Shown here piece after piece: positions 8,272 through 15,151 of a DNA stretch of 25,310 bases (position 1 is the first letter of the stretch; each line of letters begins with the position of its first letter). The DNA is from CAYONM01 sp964405325 (GTDB lineage Bacteria; Planctomycetota; UBA11346): positions 1 to 25,310 of the forward strand of contig CAYONM010000029.1 in assembly GCA_964405325.1 (NCBI GenBank), read 5' to 3'. The notes below the pieces were generated by a model. The model saw only the letters and a program-made list of their open reading frames with translations. It did not search any database and was not told where the DNA came from. The translations under genes were made by a program, and so were the position numbers.

Positions 8272-8997
8272 CTAGTCGCCGATGTAGCGCTGGAACTCGA
8301 ACCGGCGCGACTTGTAGGTGAACATGAAGTCGACGCGATTGACGTCGATGTTGACGATCAGGATGTTTTTGACTCGATCCTGCTCAGCGTAGGTCTCGCC
8401 GCTGATGATCGCCAGACTGCGTTCGTCCGCCGACCACAGTATGCCTTCGACTTCGAGTGCCAGCTTGGCGAACTCTTCCTTTGCCTCGGCCAGCAATTTG
8501 GCTTCTTCTGCCAGGACCTGAAGCCGGGCCAGTTTGTCAATGATTTTGGCAATGGCTTCGTCGTGCCCCTGCTTTTTGAGGATGGCGGTCAGGATCTTGA
8601 TGCCATTGGTGGAGCGTTTGAGTGCTTCGTTCCAGCGTTCATTGGCCATGTCTTGTTGGACGTCGGCGAAAATGGCCTCGGCCCGATCGATGGCGTCCTG
8701 TTTGCTGGTGATGGGAGCGCGCTTGATATCTTCGCCGAGTTCATCAGCGATTGCTTCCGCGTCGCGTTCCGCACGTAGTTGATTGATCTTCAGCTCTGCC
8801 AGGAGGCGTTTTTCCAGGTCGAAGAAGATATCGCGCCGTTCTGGTGGTGGGCTGAATTGCCAACGCTCGCGGGGCGGAATGATGTCGAAATTTTCCAGGT
8901 CCAATTCCACGACGTCGCGACCGGCGGCTTGTTCGGCGGCGGGCAGGAGGCCCAGGCTCAGCAGGCCAAGCGCGCAGAAGATGGTGCGATGGTTCAT
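8272..8997 (-). CDS. PilP/GspC-like periplasmic protein with C-terminal HR-type domain
   Basis: The 241-residue product sits where pilP is normally found, between pilO and pilQ. It begins with an export signal (MNHRTIFCALGLLSLGLLPA). Residues 60-180 are strongly helical and charged, probably coiled coil. The last 60 residues have the beta pattern of the GspC/PilP homology region that binds secretin N domains: GILWSADERSLAIISGE, then VNIDVNRVDFMFTY and a closing strand. No PilP lipobox is present, and the helical middle is not typical of PilP. Its start overlaps the pilO stop (ATGA, 8994-8997), with GGAGG seven to eight bases upstream. I infer that it links the inner-membrane PilN/PilO to the secretin. 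Confidence 0.7.
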   Translation of the reverse strand: MNHRTIFCALGLLSLGLLPAAEQAAGRDVVELDLENFDIIPPRERWQFSPPPERRDIFFDLEKRLLAELKINQLRAERDAEAIADELGEDIKRAPITSKQDAIDRAEAIFADVQQDMANERWNEALKRSTNGIKILTAILKKQGHDEAIAKIIDKLARLQVLAEEAKLLAEAKEEFAKLALEVEGILWSADERSLAIISGETYAEQDRVKNILIVNIDVNRVDFMFTYKSRRFEFQRYIGD

Positions 8998-9689
8998 TGG
9001 GCACCCTCCTCGTACACATAGGTCACGATATCGAGATCGATTTCATGCAGTCCGCGAACCAGTTCGAGGGCTTCTTCGTCGACTTCCAGTTCGCCGGGGC
9101 TGATGGAGATCTTCTGTACGGCCATGAAACGGAAGGTACTGGTTTCGACCTTGTCGATATAGGCGATCAGGCCTTCCATGTTGGCTTGGAGGCGACATTG
9201 GTAGACCATTGTGCCGAATTGGCTTTGGGTCTGTCTGTTGCGTCCTCTTCCGCGTCCGAGTTCACCGCCATCTTCGGTGATCTGGACGCTGTTGAACTGG
9301 ACATCGCCGAACTCCGGTGAGACCTCGCGGGCATAGCGTTGCAGCTCATCGCGGAGGATCTCCTTGTCTTTATTCTGCGGCAGCAATTTGCGGGCGGCTT
9401 CGATTTCCGATTCCAGTGATTCCAGTTCGAGTTCCAGTTTTGGTCGGCGTGCGATGACCGCCTCGGCAGCGGAGATGTCATTTTCGACTTTGTCGATTTG
9501 TGCCCACAGGCTGGACGCAGACCCCTGCATGCGCAGGAAGCTGGGTAGCTCGCGATCGTTGCCGAGGTACTGGAGGTCGGAATAAAGGAAGTATCCGACC
9601 AGCCCGGCAACCAGCAGCAAGGCACCGCCAATGATGCCGGCTTGCTGTGTTTTTGGCAGGGTATTGAAGGTATCCAGTGGGCTGGCCAT
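8994..9689 (-). CDS. pilO: Type IV pilus assembly protein PilO-like
   Basis: PilO pairs with PilN in the inner membrane to form the alignment complex of the pilus machine. The start at 9689 (231 residues) is preferred because AGGAGA lies eight bases before it and the pilN stop is only one base away; an open extension upstream is just the shadow of pilN. A single membrane segment (about 17-37, AGIIGGALLLVAGLVGYFLY) follows a short cytoplasmic end, then a coiled coil (about 65-105, rich in E/L/I) and a C-terminal alpha/beta domain ending in DLDIVTYVYEE. The arrangement matches PilO though sequence identity to the family is low, so the call leans on context. Confidence 0.75.
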   Translation of the reverse strand: MASPLDTFNTLPKTQQAGIIGGALLLVAGLVGYFLYSDLQYLGNDRELPSFLRMQGSASSLWAQIDKVENDISAAEAVIARRPKLELELESLESEIEAARKLLPQNKDKEILRDELQRYAREVSPEFGDVQFNSVQITEDGGELGRGRGRNRQTQSQFGTMVYQCRLQANMEGLIAYIDKVETSTFRFMAVQKISISPGELEVDEEALELVRGLHEIDLDIVTYVYEEGAQ

Positions 9690-9690
9690 G

Positions 9691-10428
9691 TCAGTCGGTC
9701 TCCTGGCCAGTGGTGACGTCGAGTTTGGGTTTGGCGACGAACTGCACGGGGGTGACCACCCGTTGCCACTGCAATTGGTGGTTGACCACGACCCGTTCGA
9801 TGGCTTCGTTGAACTCGGGAGCGTCACCAGTGTAGCTCTTGGCTGGGTGTCCGGTGAATTGGTTCAGGGTCCAGAATTCGCTGTTGGCTACGGTCTGGAA
9901 GAAGGACTTGATGTAGTTGCCGGCCATGTCCTCTTGTTCGCCGACGATCTTGAAGGACCAGTCCCAGGTGACTTCCTGCAGCTCTGGTCCCTGGTTCTGT
10001 TTGTTCCGGGTGCCGCGTTGTGGTCTGTTGCCGGAACTTGGCGTGATCGTCAGGCGGGAAACACTTACCATGAAGCCAGGTTGCGTATAGGACTCTGCGG
10101 TCAACAGGCTGACGAAGTCGTTCAGCGGACGAGACTGGAACACTTTCTGTCCCAGCAGATTGAACAGGGTGTCCCGCCTGGTCTTGGCCGATTGGATGGT
10201 CTGTTCGATTTTTCGGACCTGGGCTTCTTCGGCCTTCTTGATGGTCAGCTCATCCTGTCGGTCGGAGAGGTGCGCTTCGGCGTAGGGGATCCGGATGTAG
10301 CGGACGTAACCCATGGCGCTGATCAGGCCAAGGTTGAGCAGCACGCCGATCAGGACCGCCAGGAACACCGGACTGACGCCAGTGTCGCGCTTGCGGAACT
10401 CGGGTGGAAGGACGTTGATCAGGATCAT
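9691..10428 (-). CDS. pilN: Type IV pilus assembly protein PilN-like
   Basis: PilN carries a short cytoplasmic peptide that binds PilM, a membrane helix and a periplasmic domain. Here the 245-residue protein opens with ILINVLPPEFR, close to the INLLP peptide that docks into PilM, then a membrane helix at about 21-42, a coiled coil (50-85) and an alpha/beta periplasmic part. PilM itself is not encoded upstream, so its partner must be elsewhere or replaced. No strong ribosome binding site is seen (GGACGAG at a long distance). It is the first gene of the pilNOPQ group, after a 329-base gap. Confidence 0.8.
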   Translation of the reverse strand: MILINVLPPEFRKRDTGVSPVFLAVLIGVLLNLGLISAMGYVRYIRIPYAEAHLSDRQDELTIKKAEEAQVRKIEQTIQSAKTRRDTLFNLLGQKVFQSRPLNDFVSLLTAESYTQPGFMVSVSRLTITPSSGNRPQRGTRNKQNQGPELQEVTWDWSFKIVGEQEDMAGNYIKSFFQTVANSEFWTLNQFTGHPAKSYTGDAPEFNEAIERVVVNHQLQWQRVVTPVQFVAKPKLDVTTGQETD

Positions 10429-10757
10429 ACGGCACGCTCGTCCATGTTTACATCGGAATCAATGCGATTCGCTGCACTGTACCCGCTAAATCTTGTGTTG
10501 GCGTGGATTTCATCAATGCGCGTCCAGGGTGGGTTATCTGTGCTGGTAGCCAGCCATCAAGCTGAAGATAGGTAATCGTCAGGCCAAATCGCATCACACG
10601 CCATAATCAGTGGCAGAGTGTGTCCTGCGATCCTGCGGCAGGGCAAATAGATATTTGGGGAAACCGATTGCGCGCGTGGTTTTGACATGGCTTGGCTCTC
10701 AGGCGTATCACATTTTCCGGTTTAGGGTACGGGGATTCCCGGTTTGGCTAGGGGCCT
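10429..10757. other. 329-base non-coding gap upstream of the pil cluster
   Basis: No convincing gene is present on either strand. A frame of about 43 codons runs open on the minus strand into the pilN start (stop at 10427-10429) but has only a six-codon ATG-led end and no ribosome binding site. The gap holds a possible minus-strand promoter with a small palindrome in its spacer (see separate entry) and would be the natural place for pil operon control. Confidence 0.5.
10533..10560 (-). promoter_or_regulatory. Possible promoter for the pilN operon
   Basis: On the minus strand TTGATG (10560-10555) and GATAAC (10538-10533) are 16 bases apart, each matching four of six consensus positions. The spacer is a perfect palindrome GCTGG-TAG-CCAGC (10542-10554), which could be an operator. 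The match is weak and the assignment tentative. Confidence 0.22.
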
Positions 10758-11303
10758 TCAGCTGTCGGCTGGTTCGGGAGGATCACTGGCCAGTCGTGTG
10801 GCCAGGCTCTGCAGGGCCTGTTGGAGCAGCGGCTGAAGTTGGTCTGCTTGGCAATGGAGCACATCGGCTAGCTCCGGTCCGTTCAGTTGGCCACGGAATC
10901 GCTGTTCGATCGTCATGCGCTGTAATGGTTCGAGTTGCGCGATGGCTTGGTCCAGTCGAACGAGTTGGGTGACGTGTTCGCCTGCGGCTGCGAGCAGTTC
11001 CGGTGGCAGAGGGGCTGACAGAGCCTCTGTGGGATGTCGTCGGTGCCAGCGCAGAGCGACGGTGGCTCCCATCTTGCGCAGCCAGCGGGGAAAGTCCTCG
11101 GCAGTGAGGGATGGATCCAAGTGGCACCAGGCCTCCTTGGCGGTACTGATCAGCAGATCGTCGATGACGTCGATCCGGCGGAGGCGAGCGCCAAGATAAG
11201 CAGCGACTGATGGCAGCCAGCGTTGCAGGAGCTGTCGCCAGGCGGCCAGATCACCCTGGCGACTCGCCGCAAGCAGGTTGGTGGTGCTTGCCGGTCGCTT
11301 CAT
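10758..11303 (-). CDS. Divergent ECF-type sigma-70-like protein
   Basis: The 181-residue protein has the size and two-part helical layout of an extracytoplasmic function sigma factor. Residues 7-95 resemble region 2: LLAASRQGDLAAWRQLLQRW, AYLGARLRR, then DDLLISTAKEAWCHLD in the place of the usual DLxQExFLRAW core-binding helix, and a basic RWHRRHP. Residues 115-172 resemble region 4 (IAQLEPLQRMTIEQRF, then ELADVLHCQADQLQPLLQQA as the helix-turn-helix). The acidic core-binding residues are weakly kept, so it may be a specialised or decayed factor. Its ATG overlaps the stop of the preceding cysteine-cluster gene (ATGA, 11300-11303). Proteins of this loose type are, in my experience of the families, frequent in Planctomycetota. 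No anti-sigma membrane gene follows. Confidence 0.6.
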   Translation of the reverse strand: MKRPASTTNLLAASRQGDLAAWRQLLQRWLPSVAAYLGARLRRIDVIDDLLISTAKEAWCHLDPSLTAEDFPRWLRKMGATVALRWHRRHPTEALSAPLPPELLAAAGEHVTQLVRLDQAIAQLEPLQRMTIEQRFRGQLNGPELADVLHCQADQLQPLLQQALQSLATRLASDPPEPADS

Positions 11304-11713
11304 ATTGGCAGGCCGTCATCTTGCCGATTGGCTTCGATCTCGTCCAGCTGGTGTAGGCGTCCTTTGCCAATGCCGGGACAGTCTTTGGCTGCAGCGGCCC
11401 AGGCTTCGGGGCTGCTGAGCAGAGCGCGCCAGAACGGCCAGGTCCGGCATTGGCGCGGACGCTGTTCGTAGACTTGGCAGCCATGGCCTGTCCGGAAAAA
11501 AACGCAATCGTTATTGGCTTTTTCGGTCAGCGACACGCCGCGACGGTAGATAGTTCGCGTGTAGCGGCGACGGAAGCTGTCGGCATCCAGGCCGGTCGCC
11601 AGAGCCAGGCCGTCGATTTCAGCTTCGCTGACCCAGACCTGTCCCGGTGCGCCGGTACAGCAGTTGCCGCTGCGCTGGCAACTGAAGCGAAGACCCTCTG
11701 CATACCACGTCAT
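11300..11713 (-). CDS. YkgJ-family cysteine cluster protein
   Basis: Proteins of this family bind a metal or iron-sulphur centre through conserved cysteines; the function is largely unknown. The 137 residues show the expected opening MTWYAEGLRFSC, the cluster CQRSGNCC at 12-19, and a second group NDCVFFRTGHGCQVY then RPRQCRTWPFW. The first cluster normally reads CxxCGxCC; here the second cysteine is serine (CQRSGNCC), leaving three of four. The start is fixed by similarity rather than by a ribosome binding site; a small hairpin (GCCCA-TGGGC) lies directly before it. The stop overlaps the start of the sigma-like gene, suggesting joint expression. It lies 48 bases after galK's stop and may share its transcript. 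Confidence 0.85.
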   Translation of the reverse strand: MTWYAEGLRFSCQRSGNCCTGAPGQVWVSEAEIDGLALATGLDADSFRRRYTRTIYRRGVSLTEKANNDCVFFRTGHGCQVYEQRPRQCRTWPFWRALLSSPEAWAAAAKDCPGIGKGRLHQLDEIEANRQDDGLPI

Positions 11714-11761
11714 GCCCAGAGCATGGGCCCGACCGCCTGACGGGCAACGGTGTTCAGTGCA

Positions 11762-12931
11762 TCAGAGCGGCAGTGGCCCAGCACCAGCGGCGGCGCCAGT
11801 CTGATAGACGGCAGCCTGGTGTTGGGGGAATTCCTGTTGATAGCGCTCGAGTAATTGTTGCTGAAAAGCAGCGGCTTTTTCGATGGTGACCAGGCTGACG
11901 GTACAACCACCAAAGCCAGCGCCGGTCATGCGGCTGCCCAGACAGCCAGGCAGGGAGCGGGCGATGGCGGTCATGCGGTCGAGCTCCGGGCAGGTGACCT
12001 CGAAGTCGTCGCGCAGGCCGGCATGACTCTGGTCCATTAATGCGCCCAGGGCCGTCGCGTCGCCTGCGCGCAGGCAGCTGGCGGCGGCTTGCGCCCGGCC
12101 GTTTTCGGCCACCACATAAGCGCAGCGTCGGAAGGCTTCAGGGTCCAGATGGTTGCCATCGCGCGCGGTTGCCAGGCTGTGCAGGTCGACATTGCGCAGG
12201 TGTGACGTCTGTAGGGCCTGGGCGCCAGCCTCGCACTGACGGCGTCGCAGATTGTAGGCGCTGTCAACCAGTCCGCGCCGCTTGCCGGTATCGGCGATCA
12301 TGATGGTTACGTCTGACGGCAGCGGTACAGGTGTCAGGCTGAGATCGCGGCAATCCATTAGTGCCGCCGAGCCGGCCTGGCAGCAGGCACTGGCGAGCTG
12401 GTCCAGGATGCCGCAGTTGGTGCCGACGTAGTGGTTCTCTGCCTGCTGCGCGAGCTGGGCGATACGGATTGGATCCAGCTGTTGTTCGGCGGCGGCGAGC
12501 AGGGCGTGGATGGTGGCGACTTCCAATGCCGCGGAGCTGCTCAGGCCGGAGCCCAGCGGAACGTTGCCGGACAGCGTCAGATCGCAGCCGCGCAGCGGCA
12601 CGCCAGCTTGCGCTAGGATCTGGGCGCAGCCTTTCAGGTAGTCCAGCCAGTCCAGCTCCGGATTCTTGGCGATGGTCGTCGACAATTCGAAGCTGACCAC
12701 GCCAGTGTCGGGCAGGCCAACATCGCTGACGCATACCGTCTGATCGTCGCGAGTGGACCAGGCGATGCGCATGTCACGATCGATGGCCATGGGCAGGCAG
12801 AAACCGTCATTGTAGTCGGTGTGTTCGCCAATCAGGTTGACACGTCCAGGAGCGCGTACCAGACCGCTGGCGCAGTGGCCATGGGCGTGTTCAAAAGCGG
12901 TCAGCAGGTCGCGGTCGCGTGGCTTGGCCAT
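11762..12931 (-). CDS. galK: Galactokinase
   Basis: GalK phosphorylates alpha-D-galactose with ATP to galactose 1-phosphate, the entry step of the Leloir pathway, in the cytoplasm. The 389-residue protein has all GHMP kinase motifs: the galactokinase signature RVNLIGEHTDYNDGF at 30-44 (sugar binding), the ATP loop PLGSGLSSSAA at 125-135, GILDQLAS with the catalytic aspartate D177, and motif III MTGAGFGGC at 335-343. Length is usual for the family. GGAGA stands five bases before the ATG at 12931. No galT, galE or transporter is adjacent, so it stands apart from a gal operon. Upstream (12932-13093) I see no clear promoter. Confidence 0.97.
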   Translation of the reverse strand: MAKPRDRDLLTAFEHAHGHCASGLVRAPGRVNLIGEHTDYNDGFCLPMAIDRDMRIAWSTRDDQTVCVSDVGLPDTGVVSFELSTTIAKNPELDWLDYLKGCAQILAQAGVPLRGCDLTLSGNVPLGSGLSSSAALEVATIHALLAAAEQQLDPIRIAQLAQQAENHYVGTNCGILDQLASACCQAGSAALMDCRDLSLTPVPLPSDVTIMIADTGKRRGLVDSAYNLRRRQCEAGAQALQTSHLRNVDLHSLATARDGNHLDPEAFRRCAYVVAENGRAQAAASCLRAGDATALGALMDQSHAGLRDDFEVTCPELDRMTAIARSLPGCLGSRMTGAGFGGCTVSLVTIEKAAAFQQQLLERYQQEFPQHQAAVYQTGAAAGAGPLPL

Positions 12932-13093
12932 GTCATCTCCGGTGGCAGGCGACAGGCTGAAAGCAGGACGCCCGACGTCAACGATGGCGGACTTTCGACG
13001 GTCGAATGCAGGAATGCCCGGCGAGCGCGTCCAAGCGCGAGGGGCCGGCCGACCAAGGACCGGTTTTGGGCGGAAAATTCGCGAAATACTGCC

Positions 13094-13115
13094 AAAAATG
13101 CTCGCGCAGCGAGCA
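13094..13115 (-). terminator. Intrinsic terminator downstream of the EI gene
   Basis: On the minus strand TGCTCGC-TGC-GCGAGCA, a seven-base-pair stem with three-base loop, runs straight into TTTTT (13098-13094). It lies about 78 bases after the stop of the EI-type gene and before galK, and is the cleanest intrinsic terminator in the window. Confidence 0.75.
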
Positions 13116-13192
13116 GGGTCCGACCGAGGCCGAGGAGGGCGACGGGTGTCGCGAGGTCCGAGCTGGATTGGCAGGGAAAGCCTCCCTCTGAA

Positions 13193-15148
13193 TTAACGCT
13201 GCCGTAGCCAGGCGGCGACGTCTTCGCCCAGGATCTGTTCCACGGTCTTGGAGAACAGTTCGCAGACCTGGGTGGTGGTGCTGAGGGTCAGCGCTTTTTC
13301 GGCCAGTCGACGAGCGCCGCGCACGGTCAGGGCGCGGACGATCTTTTTGACCAATGGGACCTGTGGTGCGCTCATGGACAGATTGCGGACGCCAATGCCG
13401 ACGAGGAACATGGTATAGAGTGGATCACCGGCCATTTCGCCACACATGGTCAGCTCGCGGCCGGTGCCGTGTAGCGTTTCGACGATGTGCTTCAGCAGCG
13501 ACAGCATGCCGGGATTGTGGGCAGAATACCAACCAGCGACGTCCTTCTGGTTACGGTCGGCGGCGCAGAGATATTGCGTCAGGTCATTGGTGCCGATTGA
13601 GAAGAACTGCACCTCGCGAACGAATTTATCCAGGCTGAAAGCGACCGCTGGCACTTCGATCATCATCCCGACCGGCATGTCCTTGCGATAGGTCATTTTG
13701 CGCTGATCCAGGGCACGCATCGCCTGGCGTAGTAGGCGTTTGCCGTAGCGGATGTCCTCGACGTTGGTGACGAAGGGAAACATCACCCGGACATCGCCAT
13801 GGGCGCTGGCACGCAGAATGGCGCGCAATTGCAGCAGCTGATATTCTTCCAGGTCCTTGGCCAGGCGGATCGAGCGTTTGCCGAGGGCGTGGTTTTCCTC
13901 GCGTGGCAGGTCCAGGTAGGCCAGTTCCTTTTCCGAGCCGATATCCATGGTCCGGAAGGTGATGGGCCGACCCTCCATCGCCATCACCATCTCTCGATAC
14001 AAGACGTATTGCACGTCCTCGTCCGGGAAGGACGAGCGGGTCATCAGTTCGAATTCAGTACGATACAGGCCGACGCCATCGGCGTTATACATGCGCATCA
14101 AGGACAGCTCGCCCGCTTGCGAGACATTGGTCAGCAGATTGATCTTCTCGCCGTCCTGGGTCTGAGACGCAAGGTCCTTCTCTTTGTTGAGCAGTTTGCG
14201 ATAGGCCTCGAATTCCTGCTGTTTTTCCAAGTAATCGGCAATGGTGTCGGCACGTGGGTTGACCAGCACCAAGCCGCTGGAGCCATCGGTGATCACTTGG
14301 TCGCCGTCGCGCAGGTATTCGTTGAGCCCGTCGACGCCCATGACGCAGGGCAGGTTCATTGCGCGCAGCATGACCGCGACATGGCCGCGATCGTTGCCGG
14401 TTTCTGAAACCACGCCCAGGGTATTACGCTCCTCCAACATGGCGATGTCGGAGGGGAGGAGTTCGCGGGCGAAAATGATATCGCCATCGGAGGTGGGGCG
14501 TACCGCTTCGATTTCGTCCAGCTTGGAGTCCAGGGCGGTGAGGTTGTTCAGCAGTCGGCGTCCGACATCGCGGATGTCTGCAGCCCGTTCGCGGATGTGA
14601 TCGTCTTCGACCATGCGTAGGGCGCGATAATAACCTTCGACGATCTCCGAAACCACCACCTCGACTGGTTTCAGATTGCGTTCGACCTCGGCGATCATCT
14701 TGCCAATCAGGCTCTGGTCGTCGAATAGAGCGATGTGGGTGTCGAAAATGGTCGCTTCGACTTCACCGATCTCCTTGGCCACCTTGCCGCGAGCGACCAG
14801 CAGTTGCTCCTTGGAGATGCGGATGGCTTCCCGCAGTCGTTCGATCTCGTACGGTACATCGTCGGCATCGATATGACGATCGGAAAACATCACCGTTTGC
14901 CGGAATTTCATGTGCGCCCGGCCGATGGCGATGCCGGGCACCACGGCTATGCCGCGGAAGCTGCGCCGGCGACGGGAGGAGCGGCCGCTGTCGGCTTTGC
15001 GCTTGGTCTGCTTTTCCGACTCCCCGCGGCGGCGTGTGTCGGTCTGGTTGCGCTTACGATGGCCAACGGCCTGCATCTGCACCGTGCGCACGCGGCCTTC
15101 GTGTGTGCCTTTGCTTTTGGGTTGATAGTCTGCGTCGCCCGGCGTCAT
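13193..15148 (-). CDS. ptsP: PEP-protein phosphotransferase (enzyme I family)
   Basis: Enzyme I takes phosphate from phosphoenolpyruvate onto a histidine and passes it to HPr. The 651-residue frame starts at 15148, three bases after alaS, with only a weak GGAT before it. Residues 1-63 are a very basic extension (many RR/KR) absent from standard EI; a later start is possible. From FRGIAVVPGIAIGRA the EI fold is complete: helical HPr-binding part, swivel domain with H256 (TGNDRGHVAVMLRAMNLP), and PEP-utilising barrel with GVGLYRTEFELM, FRTMDIGSEK, FFSIGTNDLTQY and the catalytic cysteine C569 in MCGEMAGDP. Around the active histidine the usual GGRTSH reads GNDRGH. No HPr gene or GAF domain is present, so ptsI versus ptsP is open. 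Confidence 0.87.
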   Translation of the reverse strand: MTPGDADYQPKSKGTHEGRVRTVQMQAVGHRKRNQTDTRRRGESEKQTKRKADSGRSSRRRRSFRGIAVVPGIAIGRAHMKFRQTVMFSDRHIDADDVPYEIERLREAIRISKEQLLVARGKVAKEIGEVEATIFDTHIALFDDQSLIGKMIAEVERNLKPVEVVVSEIVEGYYRALRMVEDDHIRERAADIRDVGRRLLNNLTALDSKLDEIEAVRPTSDGDIIFARELLPSDIAMLEERNTLGVVSETGNDRGHVAVMLRAMNLPCVMGVDGLNEYLRDGDQVITDGSSGLVLVNPRADTIADYLEKQQEFEAYRKLLNKEKDLASQTQDGEKINLLTNVSQAGELSLMRMYNADGVGLYRTEFELMTRSSFPDEDVQYVLYREMVMAMEGRPITFRTMDIGSEKELAYLDLPREENHALGKRSIRLAKDLEEYQLLQLRAILRASAHGDVRVMFPFVTNVEDIRYGKRLLRQAMRALDQRKMTYRKDMPVGMMIEVPAVAFSLDKFVREVQFFSIGTNDLTQYLCAADRNQKDVAGWYSAHNPGMLSLLKHIVETLHGTGRELTMCGEMAGDPLYTMFLVGIGVRNLSMSAPQVPLVKKIVRALTVRGARRLAEKALTLSTTTQVCELFSKTVEQILGEDVAAWLRQR

Positions 15149-15151
15149 AGC

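Noticed and set aside
10427..10559. Open minus-strand frame of about 43 codons running into pilN, a possible pilM remnant
   Set aside because: No start codon except a six-codon ATG end, no ribosome binding site, and no resemblance to the PilM C-terminus.
10682..10710. Plus-strand TTGACA with a GTATCA 17 bases on
   Set aside because: The -10 is poor and no plus-strand gene follows.
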